Below, in pieces: positions 1-12,690 of a stretch of 64,000 bases of DNA. A program made the translations under genes and the position numbers. The stretch's first letter is position 1, and each line of letters starts with the position of its first letter. Origin of the DNA: Hydractinia symbiolongicarpus (Eukaryota > Cnidaria > Hydrozoa > Anthoathecata > Hydractiniidae); NCBI RefSeq assembly GCF_029227915.1, contig NC_079878.1, positions 17,610,001 through 17,674,000 on the forward strand, written 5' to 3'. The notes under the pieces are model-generated. The model saw nothing but the letters and a program-made list of their open reading frames with translations, ran no database searches and was not told the origin of the DNA.

Positions 1-1319
1 GAGCTGAAAGGCTATACCATTTAAAGAAAAATCATATTTCATAAAAAGCCCTTAATCCAGGGGGAAAACATTGTTAGTGTATTTCTTGTATATATTTTAT
101 TTCTTATATTATATTTTTATGTCTTATATTATATTTTTATATATTTTGTTCTTATATAGACTATGAAGAAATTCAGGTTGGGTACATTTGGAATTATGTT
201 CTTAATTTTTGGCAAAATTTCAAACACAACGCAAAGGACCTTCAAAAATTTTGTTGGTGCCATTAAGGGGGACGGGGTCTGTAATTAAAAAAAATCCATT
301 AAGGATCAGGAAATATCAAAAATTACTTTAGGTGCGTACATTTCATTGACAAAAAAGCCTTAAAATAAAGGAGTGATTGTGCAAATTTTTTTAGGGATTT
401 GTTAAGAAGGTGAGGGGTCTGACTCTTAATGGCCATATACCGTTGATGACACCTGAAAATTTTTTTTAAAGGCCCCTAAACTAGGTTCATATAAAACTTT
501 TGGTAAAGGAAATTTTGGAGAAAGAAAATTTTGGTGGCTGTCGAAAAAAGCTTCATTTTAACAGGAATATAATTTGGATTTTTTTTTTCGTACAAGCCCG
601 ACAACTTTTTTCTCTTAAGAAACACAAAAAGGCTATTGTTAGCTAAAGATCAACATTTTTATATTTTTGTTAACAAAAGGGAAAATAAAACTTGATTGCT
701 TGCCCTAGTTTACCTGTTACTTTTTACATTTCAACAGCAATTTGATCCATATATGTGCTTTTTTGTTTAATTTTGTGTGATATATAATTTTATAATCATC
801 CATGGTCATGTTTTTTACACTGGTCTGGAAAGCATCCTGCAAAAAAGAAGTTTCTGTCTTGGCAAAAATTTTAAAGGAACAAAACCTCTATGATTTAACC
901 CTAAAACTTAACACGATAAAAATGTCCTCATGAAACACTTTCACCTGAAAAATTTGAAAACTATAGGTTTGGCCTATATTTCTCTCTGGGTTGCAATAAT
1001 GTTTTAACTTACCTCAACATTGATGATTGATGATTTGTACTACTTTGTAAGGGTAAAAAATCGCGCACAGCTATTAACTTCCACGCAATAGCAATATGAA
1101 CGTATTTCCTGTGTATGTAATTAGTATAACTATATTTTTGCACAAAACCCTTTGCGAGTAATTTCTATGCAAAGTGTCGCGAAAATTAGTACGCGCAAAA
1201 ATTAGTACAAATAATGTACTCATTGTCTTCTCGTAATTTAGCTGAAAGTCTGGAAACATGTCCGAAAACTAAAAAAGGCAGCACCATGTCCAGATTCTTA
1301 ATAAACATGCAACGATTAT
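1..1319. other. Gene-free left edge
   Basis: AT-rich DNA with short homopolymer runs. I see no reading frame with a recognisable domain, no exon with convincing splice sites and no repeat with definable ends. Confidence 0.5.
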
Positions 1320-1456
1320 TTAACGCACAACAATGATTGAACGCACAACAGTCATTGAACGCACAACAATCATTGAACGGACAACAATCATTGAACGCAC
1401 AACAATCATTGAACGCACAACAATCATTGAACGCACAACAATCATTGAACCCGCAC
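1320..1456. repeat. 18-bp minisatellite
   Basis: About seven head-to-tail copies of an 18-bp unit (consensus AACGCACAACAATCATTG) with single-base variants such as AACGGACAAC. The cysteine-rich minus-strand frame over this stretch is simply the repeat translated and is not a gene. The last unit breaks off into AACCCGCACAAC. Confidence 0.9.
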
Positions 1457-1538
1457 AACTGTGTGCCTGCCAATAGCATGACACTCATTTAAAGGTCATT
1501 TGCTTACAAAAGTTTGTTGATTAAAAGATTGACTCTCT

Positions 1539-1720
1539 AAAAGGAGTCATGCTAAAGCTCGTATTTAAAGGATTTTTTTAGGGAGTCAATTTGACTCTTA
1601 TAGACAGAGTCATTATAAAAAAACGGGAATTTATTATATTATGATGACTACACGGGAGTCACTTTGACTCTTCCAGGGATTCATGTATTAATGATGACCT
1701 TGAGAGTGTCACTTTGACAC
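1539..1720. repeat. Cluster of short GAGTC palindromes
   Basis: Three small inverted repeats built on one theme follow each other: AGTCAA-T-TTGACT at 1584-1596, GAGTC-actt-t-GACTC at 1656-1670 and GTGTC-actt-t-GACAC at 1706-1720. A lone GGAGTCATG lies just upstream. The spacing is about 50-70 bp. This could be a degenerate satellite or repeated protein-binding sites; no function is shown by sequence alone. Confidence 0.6.
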
Positions 1721-1744
1721 TGCTAAAATTCTCAGTGTAGCATA

Positions 1745-2374
1745 TACCGTCCTAATTATGTGGTTATCTAAACAAACAGCTCTAGTAACGATCTGGCTAC
1801 TACGCTCACTACATAACTTCATGGTTATGACTATAAGTCATCCCTAAAAACAATTTTGCAAAAATGCCAGTGAACAAGGTGGGTGTTTGCACAGGGTCGA
1901 GCAAAAAAGAAGTCGATTAAAACGTCCGTGATTTGTGTCCTAATTCCGTGATGTGTTTTCCTCAATTTGAGATCCACACCGGAATTATTTTTAAACTCCG
2001 TTTTATGATTAAAATGATTGTAGCTGCTTGAAAGATTGCCATGTACCTTTTTCTGATGCTCAAAAAACAGATGTGACAAACTTGGTGAAGCAAATTACCA
2101 AAATGAACTGTGAAGGAGAGCACACATGGTATTTAAAAATTTTTCTTAACAATATCCTCCATAGGTTTGTTTGGTATTTAATAAATGTGATGTTTAGGCT
2201 GTCTGTTCTGTAAAATGCACAAGTTTTGGTGCCTGTGAAAATGGTAATATGGTACATCATAGACATAAAGCTCAGGATATCATGTCATAAACATCCATTG
2301 TTGCCAGTGAAAAGAGAAAGTTACAGGGAAAGGTGAAATCATAGTATTAAGATGTTCGCGTAATTAGGACGGTA
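1745..2374. mobile_element. TA-flanked MITE (mariner-like ends)
   Basis: The ends are inverted copies of one sequence: TACCGTCCTAATTATG on the left, and the reverse complement of the right end is TACCGTCCTAATTACG. A TA dinucleotide flanks each end (1743-1744 and 2375-2376), the signature of Tc1/mariner insertion. The 630-bp interior has no recognisable transposase, so this is a non-autonomous element. The superfamily is inferred only from the TA duplication and TIR. Confidence 0.65.
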
Positions 2375-2376
2375 TA

Positions 2377-5300
2377 CGCGACACTGTGTGACCAGTTAGG
2401 TGTTGCATGAAGTTGTCTGGTAGAGTGCACACCTTTTAACTTGATCTGTGTAGCTCAAAACAGCATTAAGGTAACTGATTTCTTTTTTTAAAAAAAATTT
2501 TCTTTGTTTATCTGCATAAAAAAGCAAATTTTTTTAATGGTGAAATTTTTTATTTTTAAATTATATCTGGAAGTATGTTTATTCATAAATACATAATGTT
2601 TACACTTATTAATTATTTGAGATCAAAGTGTGATATCTTTATAACACATATTCGGTATTATACTGCCTAATGTGTTATTATACCAATGAATCAGTGTCCC
2701 TACTCTCCAATGTGTCAATCATGTCACAAAATGAATGGGGACCAACCTGAGAAAAATTGTCAAAGATCTAAAGGGCAAAAAAACATGAAGATGGAAAAGG
2801 AATTAACGGGAGGGGACGATTGACCATTGCCAAAATTGATGCTATTCAAAATTTTTATGGGGGTTTCAACAAGCCTTAAAGTTTTCACGCAAATGAAAAA
2901 TAAGTTTATTTATTTTTTATATTTATTTTGTACATAATATATACACAGTTACATCAACTCAGGAATACTTAAATACTTCCAAGTTTACTACATATGCATC
3001 CTCCCAAATTTCTCAGCAATATAACCTGGTGCCAACTCTCGTTTTTGATATAGCGACTTACCCATATTTAATAATGTGTGTGGTGGAATTGTTTTTTGTT
3101 TTTCCTTGTTTTTGTCTTGAAAATACCGAATTTAAGTCCCGTCACGAAGACCAAACTCTCATATCTTTAAACAAAACGCAACAAATAGTAGATTGGTTAC
3201 TTTTATAAAAATAGTTTACTGGGAAGGAGGTTGAAACAAATAAACTTCTAAACTCACCCAACACCTTTCATTTCACCAATTGAAGTCTCTTTATTATTTT
3301 TGTTTTCAGTCATATTCACTTTTTAAATCTAAACACGTGCATACAGAAAGAAAAAGAATAATTGAATAAAGTTTAATATCATTCTCAAAATAAAACCTGC
3401 AAGCAGCACGCTTAAAGTGATCGTTCTGTGGTGATTTTAACAAAGTCATGTGGCAAGTTATTTATCGTTGAGAATTTGTAAACTTTTTTTCTTTATGTTA
3501 ATTTTTTTGTGAAGTAGTGCTCACATTTTGACTTTTTTTACATAAATTTTTAAAATCAAGCTGAATAATATATCCTGAATGGTTTTTTGAATTTTTTCGC
3601 TTTGAAAACGCTGATGAAAGTTTTGGTGTATGAATATGAGTTGGTGTAAAAATATGAGTTACAAAAGTTGAATTTCGATAAAAAAGGCAAATTTAAACAA
3701 AACAACTTAGAATTAAGAAAAGCCATTTTAGATACATCACTCCTGAATAAGATAATCAAAAAAGATGTGGAAAAAATTCAGTGGTTTTGTGAAAGAAACT
3801 TCGAATGTGAAGGAGGGGGTCAAATTTTCTCCACCTTATAAATCCTTGTATTTTTCGTTTTAATACAAAAACTTAACCTATAAAAAATGTTAGTATTTTT
3901 CCATATATTAATACAAAAACATTAAATTAATGTGAAGAAGATATTGTGATTTAAAAAATCATGCTCACTTTTCCTTACGGTATCATTAAATACTTCAGGA
4001 ACATCCTGATTAAAACCCATTGTCAAAAAAGTCTAAAAAGTTCCTTCATAGAACTAATAATTAGGGTGCTATTGGCTAAAAAACGAGAGGAGTATATACT
4101 CTTAGTTTTTGCGGTCAGATTAAAAAAAAATTAAACATAGTATTTCTTTACTGGCCTTTGCAATTTTTCTTGTGTATGTACTAAAGTAATAGCGAAAACA
4201 TTCACATAAAGTGCAAAACATATTCTCACATCAAAGACACCTCTTTTTGTCTTAATTGCAAGTTTCATAATTTCGAAAAGCTTAAATACAGAATTATTTA
4301 AACAAAAGAATGTAAAAAGTACAAGTGTTGCTTATATTGTCAATGAAAAACACAACACTTGTGACCCCCTACTTATTTTATAACATGAAATTTTGAAAAT
4401 CAATTATCCTGATTTCCAGAAATGAGGAGAAATCGAAAATGTGGAAGCGTGTTAATGCGGTGATACACGATTCGATTAAACAAATTCGATTTGTCCAATT
4501 CGACAAATTGGATCGTTTATCATGTAAAAATTGTATGCTTTTGGCATGGTCAGACTTTTGAATGAGATTTTTAAAAAATTGTATGGTTTTGAATCAATCT
4601 AAATGCTTAAAATCTGTACATCAAATGTGCGTTCAGAAAAATGTGAGTTTCTATATATAAAAAGTAAACATTACTGGAGGACGTTTAAAAACATTATGTC
4701 TTCAAAGAGGGATAACAAAGAATTTAACAAGATTTTTATCAGTGTAAGGATGTTGGAAGAAGCGCTGTGGAGCGTATTAGCAGAAGACATCCAAAGAAAA
4801 TTAAAATAATCTTCTTCTTGATCTAACTAAAATTCATTCAATAGAGTATCACACACTCAATTAGGTCTTTTCTGCAACCAGTCACTATAGTCTTTTATTG
4901 ACTTTAACAACCTCTGCCACAAATCGTTTGTTGGGCTTTGAGTATGCCAGGGGTTTCTACGTCTTTGCATTACTAAATGAGAAAAAGACTTGTGATATTA
5001 CGAACAAATTAAATTAGAACATGTGTGATCTGTACTCAGGGCTACTTGCATGTGCTTGTATGAGGTTGGGAACATGTACAACATTTGTGTGTTACAACGT
5101 TTAAATAACACTGTCCATGAAATAATAATTATTATATAGGTATGATACGTATCTTCTTGTATTTTGTCAATACAGCGAATAAAACCTTTTTTCATAGATT
5201 GCGACGTACCAGTCTCCTATTGTGAATATAGTGAAATAAATAAATCGATTTAGTGAGTCATCGTAATCAAAGTTTCATTAAAAAAAATTATCTTTATAAA

Positions 5301-6404
5301 AATTATATATAATTATATAATAATTATCTCTCAAAGTTTCACACCTTGTTTGACCACAATCCATTGCTGATACCTTGCTGTAAGTGGCATTGCGACCAGG
5401 TGATTGGATTGACCGTCAGCTAACAAATTGTAAAAGGCATTGCCATCTTTGATTATCTAGTTCATTCAGATTCGAAAAAGTCACCATCGTCATATTTGTA
5501 GGCATTTGGTAATTTTGTGCTGAGCAAGACAGTTGATATTGTTGTCATCAAATCTTGATAGTCAAATTTGTATTGCTACCTGTTTGCAGCTCTTTTTTGA
5601 CTCACCAGCCCAATAAGAACAGAAATAAAATATTTATTAAAGGTGATACACAATTTACAGGCTAAACAAGGAATGATTCAGCTGTTTTTTTCCAGGAAAT
5701 GTTCAAATAACAAGACAACGGCAACAGCTACAACCACTTGGAATTTTCCTAGAAATATCCTGAAATATCAGGGCGGATATTCTTATAAAGAGTATTCTTA
5801 TAAAGGAAAAGCATGTAGTAAATAAGTATACTGTCACCTGACAAGACCTTTTAAAACATTGGTAGCAATTAATTTCTTAAAGTTGATTTATCACGAATAT
5901 ATTCCATATGCAAAGTTATACTACATTGATAATGTTTTATAAATCATTTTTGTGTATTGATAAAACAGGAAGACTATAACCATCTGTGTGCAAATGTTTC
6001 GGATAAGTACGACTTTCGCTAAACGGGACAAATTTCCCCGTCCCTAGCCTATCCATAGACCATTTCTCTGCGTTTTCAGTCTATCAACTTTCATAGCAAA
6101 GCGTAATACGGGCCGGGCTTAACATAAAGAACTGAGAACAACAACAAACGCCGCATTATTCACTCAGAGGCTTTCTAATCTGCGCATGCTTTGCCTACAC
6201 AACACGCCTAATATGAAGTGGATGCAAATAACTTCCAAAAGCATTACTACCAAAACGAATGTCGGACTGTACATGTGATGAATAGTACCGTAACAATTTT
6301 GTTAGTTTTCTAAATTCAACGAATGTGTCTCTCCGGACAAAATAACAATAAACAAGAAGCCCTGTGGCTTAAAGATTTCCGCTATTAGCAATAATCTGAA
6401 AAAA
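2377..6404. other. Gene-free stretch
   Basis: Four kilobases without a frame longer than about 70 codons and without a recognisable domain. A + strand frame at 4603-4809 and others nearby lack splice context or family resemblance. I see no RNA gene or defined repeat end. Confidence 0.45.
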
Positions 6405-6424
6405 GATATAAAATCGTGACATAC

Positions 6425-6506
6425 ATGTCACAATTTTATAGCTATAATACATTATCTTTCACCAAAAATATCCAGCCTCTTCAAATTAAAATTCATTGAT
6501 AATTAA
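6425..6506. repeat. Repeat family B, left part (copy 1)
   Basis: This matches 58555-58645 closely: both contain the TTTTATAGCT block, then ATTATCTTTC and CCAAAAATAT. The match stops at 6506, exactly where the Helitron pair begins, and resumes at 9600 after it. Copy 1 of family B is therefore split by the Helitrons. Confidence 0.75.
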
Positions 6507-9041
6507 CTAGTCGATAAGGCCATGGAAATATCCACTTAGGCAAAAGGCCAATGAAAAATAGGTTGCTTTAAATGTTTTGCTGACATCAGTAGTGCATATA
6601 TATACACAAAAAAAATGTTTTTAAACTCTTACACAAAATGTCAAATGTCAAAGCGCATTAAATCCTCCACACAAATCTTACACAAAATAAAAAAGAACAG
6701 CTTGCAAGGTGTAAAATCTAGTTGATAAAAAGTCACAACAACTAAACTCACAACATCGACACTCACAACACCAATACTCACAAAACCGACAGTAAGAACA
6801 CCGACAGTTACAACACCGACAGTTAAAACACCGAACGTCACAACACGGATAATCACAATGTCAGAAATAAAAAATAATCTCAAATATGTACATCTTATAA
6901 GTGATTATGTTGAAAACCCTCAGTATTTTATTCTGAAATGTCAAAAAGGAGGCCTGCAAGAGTTAGCACAAATCAACAAATATAAGTTCTTTACACCTTT
7001 TAAATATTGTCTTTCCCTTAAAAGCTTATACAAAAATATGAAAAAGCCATAGTTTCAAAAACATCAAATTTACATCTAGAAACATCAGTCATTTTGGTTG
7101 GGTACCATCCTCTCCCACAAAAATTTACACAAAATGTAAAAATCGACCAGTTCAAACACAAAATTTTTCCTTTTTAGTTCCGTACTGCCCTTTACCAACA
7201 ATTTTAAACCTAAATATCAAAATATCAATGAGGAAAGAATAAACTTGAATCAACAAAGATCATTATTCTGGAAACATTGTATACGGTTCGTAAACAAAAG
7301 TTTACACAAAATGTAAAACAGATTGGTTTTTGGGAAGCACATCTAAATCAACAAAAATAAGTTCATTCAGCATGGCGTATATTGCCATTACCCATTAATC
7401 TTCCACAAAAAGGTTATGAAACACATTAAAATTTAAAAAAATCAGTGAGTGCATACAATCCTCACGTTTAGATTACAAAATATAAAAAACAAAAACAGTT
7501 TCAGTCAGAACATTAAGTATATAATTTTTTTATCATCAACAAACATTTATCCGTACAAAATTTTGTAAAATTCTCAAGAAAAACAAAACCGTGAAACCAT
7601 GGAATTTTCTTCCAGCAAAATTGACATCACATACAGTTAATTCTCCCCAACAATAGTTTAAGACATCAGCTTATACAACAGCTTGCAGTAAAGTCCGATT
7701 TTACAAAAATTTGTTCTTTTGGTACATATTGCATGTGGTCTATTTCCACAAAAGTTTACACAAAATTTCAAAAACAGCATTTTGCAACACAAACAACACA
7801 AACGGACAACCATACCATCCCCTCATAATTTTTTTTTAACTCAAAGTCATAAACCCACGTAAATTTCTAATGTAATTTCAATAACCCCTGTAAGAATAAC
7901 TTGGCATTTTACACATAGCCTGACAAAAGTTTAACAGGATGTCAGAAACAAAACAATAAAAAATAACTTAACACACACACTTTAAATTCTACAAAATTTG
8001 TTCAACTTGTGATATTGCATGTGGTCTCCTTGTAAAGTTTTCAGGTAGTGTGACAAAAACTATACTCTATGGGCATTAACATGAGTCACACTATCCTAAA
8101 AGTTCAAGAAAGATTTCGTAGCTAGCTTGCTACATCATAATTCGTGTTCAAAAAACAAGAAAAGTTTGACTACAAGGTAGCTATAAATACCTAAAAAAAA
8201 GAGTAATAACAACATAACTTATAGGTTAGAGCTAACTATGGGATGGCCTTCTTGAAGCTATTTCGCCAGCACATTGTAGTCAGCTAACAGCTTTATGTAG
8301 CATTTTGAATTTTAGGACAAACACATTAGTTACGCACCAGGAGATACATTAATTATGCAAACAAACAAAAATGCTAGCTTCTTTATAAAAAACGCGGTAA
8401 ACTTTAAGAATTTGAAGCTCTAATGGATTCTTTTTGAGAATACAAATATTTTAAGTGTCCTACATATAAAAACGGAACATCTAAAAATATCAAAGTTTTT
8501 ATTTTTCTGAATTCCAAGTCACTTGAAATTGAAACTCTAGCATTCATTTTGTACTTCTAACTTCTTCACTTGGACCTTCTTTCTCATATATTCTTTTTTG
8601 CAACTTGACGAATGGACCGTTCTTTTGTTGTTATTTTGTGTGTCGATGTTAACCCTGTTCCAAATTATGTGTTTTTTTAATCCACTCCACTTCTTCACTT
8701 TGACTTTCCTTGCTCTTAACATCTGCACTTTTTTATGACTAAGGGATCGTCGAAAATAAGACATTTTTATCCGCTTCTTTAGTTCGCCTTTTGTCGAGAA
8801 CTTTGCCGAGAGATTTTTGTTTGTTTGTTTTTACGCCAAGGAAACTTTTTATTCGAATGCCGTCCCGTTCGAAAGTACGTATTTGTGCGAATCATACTGC
8901 TTATTTTCTATTACGTGGTTTCTAAGGGTTGCGAGACAAATGTAAACAAACCAAAAAAACTCGAAAAACTCACACATTCGGGTGGTAAAAAATATCGTCT
9001 TTGTAACAGTCACAGACAGAAGCTCCGTATTATTATATAGA
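6507..9041 (-). mobile_element. Non-autonomous Helitron, first of tandem pair
   Basis: Read on the minus strand it begins with TCTATATAATAATACGG at 9041 and ends in CTAG at 6507-6510, preceded by a GTGGA-loop-TCCAT hairpin about 12 nt from the end. These are the 5' TC and 3' hairpin plus CTRR hallmarks of canonical Helitrons. The left flank is A (6506), with no target duplication. The 2.5-kb interior carries no Rep or helicase. It holds a 15-bp-type repeat (about 6734-6860) and scattered TTTACACAAAATGTAAA motifs near 7117, 7294 and 7744. The small frames at 8537-8764 and 8849-9097 are unidentified and may be captured host sequence. Confidence 0.75.
6734..6860. repeat. Short tandem repeat inside Helitron
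   Basis: Imperfect repeats of about 9-15 bp built around ACAACACCGACAGTT. The valine-rich minus-strand frame over it is a translation of the repeat, not a gene. Confidence 0.65.
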
Positions 9042-9599
9042 CTAGTCAATAAGGCCCATGGAAAAATCCACTTAGGCAGGATAACAGAGAAAAACAACCG
9101 TCATTTAAATTTTACTGACTTCAGCAGAGACCTGTCAGAACACAATTTTTTTTTCAGAAATGTGTATGCCTGTTGCCTTCATCGTATAGATCTTGAAACG
9201 CTAATCAAGAAAATGTATAGGATCGTGTACTTTTGACAAACGGATGCAGAGATATTAGGGTTAAAAAGTTTTTTGATGATGTCATTAACCCGTCCATTCC
9301 GAAACGGATTCGGTGACCCAGGTTTGGAAAACTTACCCAAATTGGTTCCAGGTAGTCCCTAGTTACCCACACAGGAGATGACGTCAGTTATTTCCACCCG
9401 TTTCCAAGTTATTTAGCCTTAAATTTAAAAGTGCAATACAATGGCTTCACTAATCTTAATATACTTTCAATATTGCTCTAACGTCAAAGTTTGCTAATTT
9501 ACAGAACAAATTTATAGGCGATGTTTTATAGACTTTATCAAAGAAATTTTATCCGCTTTGCAAAAGTCACAGACAGAACTGGCGTATTAGTATATAGAT
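9042..9599 (-). mobile_element. Non-autonomous Helitron, second of tandem pair
   Basis: On the minus strand it starts TCTATATACTAATACGCC at 9599 and ends TTGACTAG at 9042. A GTGGATTTTTCCAT hairpin lies just inside the 3' end. It directly abuts the first element: the 3' CTAG of this copy is followed without any spacer by the 5' TC of the other. The right flank is T at 9600. At 558 bp it is shorter than the related element at 18963-19983. It has no coding capacity. Confidence 0.78.
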
Positions 9600-9745
9600 T
9601 GGTTCTGCTGAATATAGCTTTAGTCTACGTGCTTACAAAATTGTAGTACGGAAGGAAATGACGTAATTATATAACATCAAAGATGGAGCATTATAAGACA
9701 GTCTTCGTTATGCTACACTGCACAAGCTTTAACTTTCGATTATAA
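9600..9745. repeat. Repeat family B, right part (copy 1)
   Basis: This matches the sequence on both sides of the Harbinger MITE at 58646-58672 and 59082-59215 (shared blocks TCTGCYGAATAT and the ACTGCACRAGCTT region). Copy 1 lacks that MITE and so records its empty target, TTA at 9621-9623. Confidence 0.75.
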
Positions 9746-9874
9746 ACTTTAAAATAAAGTAATGTTCATTGGATAATAAAACAATTTGTTGCACTGTTAG
9801 GATTCTTATTGGCTTAAAACTCAATTTAGTCTCGTTCTCAGAAAAAAATCTGTCAAAAGGAGGATTTAAGCTTT

Positions 9875-9977
9875 AGCCTGGATAAGTTTTAGGCGTCCAG
9901 GCTCTGGACTGTCTCTATCTCTCTCTCTATCTTCCCAGGCAATATTAAAGCTTCCGCCTTCGCCGGCGGAAATCAAT
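9875..9977. repeat. Two GC-rich hairpins at Helentron 3' side
   Basis: The first stem is AGCCTGGA (9875-9882) with TCCAGGCT (9896-9903), a perfect 8-bp stem and 13-nt loop. The second, about 50 bp on, is TTCCGCC-TTCGCC-GGCGGAA, a perfect 7-bp stem standing out in AT-rich DNA. They lie just past the 3' end of the minus-strand helicase, where a Helitron-type terminator hairpin would be expected. Assignment as the Helentron terminus is inference. Confidence 0.5.
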
Positions 9978-10052
9978 AAGTTGATCAGCAGAGTTGGTAA
10001 ATCTTGCCGGGTCATTTGCTCTCTTCATAGGGCAGGTCTATGTCTGAAAATG

Positions 10053-11309
10053 CTATGAAAATGCACTCAGTGCTACATACATTTGACCATAATTAAAACT
10101 TTTCTGTTTCAGCAGATTGAAGCTCACCACTACCTCTGGAAATTGCTTACCTTGAACTTTATGCACAGTACATGCCCATGCCAACATTAATGGAAATTGT
10201 GTTCTTTTAATAGTCACAGATGAAGCACTCTTTTTGAGAAAAGAATGGTTTCTGATTTTGTTAATTTTTATGTTTTCCAAATATATCTGCATTCTTTTGC
10301 TTCAAATTTGACATAAATCACCATCAGGTCATTAACTACACTATCCATCTTAATATGATAAACAGTTCCTATTTGTCCATTTGTTAGTTTGCTTTTAATA
10401 TCAATGTTAGCAATCAACATAAACTTTGCACCAACTTTCAATGTTAAAATGCAAGCAAGTACTATTTGTTCCGCAAGTTCCATTTGACCTCGATTTTGCG
10501 CTTTCTCTATAAGAGAAGTTAGTACATTTTTTGGCTTGGTATCGACAGAATCAATCTTTACTAATGGAGTGTCCAGTTTTTCGAGCATACAAATGTTGTG
10601 ATCTGATACAGGTTTATTTTCTCCCCATATATGTACAGCATTTTTTGGACAATCATCATCACTATCAAAATTAACCTGGATTTTAGAGGAATTTCGGCAT
10701 CATCATTGAGCTCTGCGATTCTGATTTTTTGGAGCAAATCAGTCAAAGAGTTGTCACCTTTCTGGCACATAACTTCAGTGAGTTCTGCAATTCTGAAATG
10801 CCTCCACAGTAAAAACATATTTAGCATTGCATCCTGATATTCTGCATATACTGGTCTTTGCTGAATAGGAGGGAGTTGATAAAAATCACCATATGCAATC
10901 ACAGATATCCCTGCAAACATGATTTCCTGTGACACGCCAAATACTCCGACCAATCTTTGATGAATATGTAAAAGTAAGTAATTTAAAACCATTGAAATTT
11001 CGTCAATGATGATAATTTTCAATTCCGATAACTTTTGTCTCAATGTTGCACGCTTCTTGTCACTTAATTTAGGGATGGATTTTTTAAAATTTCCAACAGG
11101 TATAGCTAATCCTGAGTGAATTGTGATCCCATTAATGTTAACTGTAGCTACTCCAGTTGGTGCAAGACGTAATACTTTTGGTTTGTTGTATTGACAGTGT
11201 TTTTGTCAGTGAGTGGTAAATAGGTTTCACAAGGTGTGACTTCCCACAACCACCACTACCTGTCAAAAATATGTATATTGGATCAGTTTGTGATTTCACA
11301 GTACAATTT
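10053..11309 (-). pseudogene. Helentron Pif1-family helicase
   Basis: Helicase motifs run in order on the minus strand. The Walker A motif GSGGCGKSH is near 11233-11266, followed by PTGVA. The Walker B region IIIIDEIS and GDFYQLPP lie in the frame 10561-11043. ELTEVMCQKGD follows, then IANIDIKSKLTNGQIGTV in 10268-10588, and finally ACTVHKVQG and GQMYVALS in 10053-10292. Pif1-type helicases unwind 5' to 3' and serve rolling-circle transposition in Helitrons. At least three frameshifts separate the motifs, so this is a pseudogene. Confidence 0.82.
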
Positions 11310-12690
11310 TTAATACAATCTCTTGACCATTTTATAACAACTTATTTCTCTCTGTTTATGGTTCAATGTCCTTATATTTACAATGATTTCATCATTATGA
11401 ATTGGTGAAATGTTGTTACCTATATTAGAAGGTAGCACAGATTCCTCATCAAGAAGACATTCCTCTTCATAATCTTCAATTGCCTCAGCAGTGTTCAATA
11501 ATTCTTGTACTTCATCCTTCTCTTGCTGAGCATATCAATCTAAGTTATTGACCATGTCCCTGTGATAATTATTGATTGCATCTTCTATTAAATCTGAGAA
11601 TGGTTTAAAAAAATTTTATCTTCATTGACAATGTCCAGCACTGTTGGTTGCATCAACTTATTCATATAATTACCACTATCTGGACACTTTAATGTAGATT
11701 CATCTTGAAATGGGAAAAACATGAACAACATGTGATGGGCATATTCTTCTGGTTTTTTGTGCCTGTTTGTTAGGTGATACCACAACACAGATTTAACCCA
11801 TCGACATTTTAGCTTTTCTTTGGATGACATAAATGTCAATACACTTGGGTACATATTTGGGTTATGGTTTTCTTCAATAATATCATCGACTAGAACTGTA
11901 GGCGGATTATCATTTTCTGAATGATCATTTGTTGTCAAGTAATAATAGGAAAGAAATTCTGCATAACACAATGCATCAACGTTAGCATACTTCCCTTTCG
12001 AAAATGTTGCATTAGCTCTATCTATGTACCTATCTAACATATTCCGCTTGAATATATCAGTACTATCTTCTGGAAGTTCTTTGATCTCTTCCTAACTACG
12101 GCAAACTTTATAGCGATTTTCTGGGATATTACTATTCGCGAATATGACAGCTGGGAAAGACTTTTGGAGCCAAAGCTCAGGCATAACATCATAAACCACT
12201 TCTTGAATGGAGCATTCCCGCTTAGTTACATAAGCTCTAGCAACTGACTTCATTTGTTCATATGTAGTTTTGTTCATAAGTGAAGCTTCTTTTGCAGCCT
12301 GTCTCATTGCCTCGATGGATTCATCTTCCAACTTGGAAAAATATGCGCACATGTAACTAACTGATTTGTAATAATTTATGTCCGGTTGGATATCCATATT
12401 CGCTTGCCAAGCCATCAAGCCTTTGACAAAACAGTTATTAACAAAACAGGAGTTTGGCGGACGCTTAAAATGAATCTGATAGTCTGTATCACTAGAAACA
12501 GACAAATCACTGTAATAATGTGCTTTATCTATTCCAATATCTGCAAGTATTTCACTTATGGTTTTTAATTCCACATAGTTTTCCTTCAATGGATCTAAAA
12601 AGTTGATTTTTCTTGGATCTAAATTTTTTTCAATATATTCTTTCACCTTATTCGAAATGTTATGACGTTTTTGCAACAAATCACCTTTTT
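11310..12690 (-). pseudogene. Helentron Rep C-terminal part and linker
   Basis: The frame at 12092-12679 continues from EEEKGDLLQKRHN to INYYKSVSYMCAYFSK, the tyrosine-containing segment where Rep catalytic tyrosines are found. The frames at 11588-12040 (LDRYIDRANATFSKGKY, then YAHHMLFMFFPFQDE) and 11310-11498 (acidic linker ending RTLNHKQREI) lead to the helicase. The pieces are separated by a stop at about 12090 and a frame change near 11540. Together they are the middle of one large Rep-helicase protein. Confidence 0.7.

Noticed and set aside
1320-1456. Resemblance to a CRISPR array
   Set aside because: Units are contiguous without unique spacers, and the DNA is eukaryotic.
1186-1488. Cysteine-rich 100-codon frame with repeated FNDCCA
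   Set aside because: It is the 18-bp minisatellite translated; the unit length is a multiple of three, so the frame stays open by construction.
6641-6883. Valine-rich frame that looks like a membrane protein
   Set aside because: It covers a short tandem repeat inside a Helitron and has no homology.
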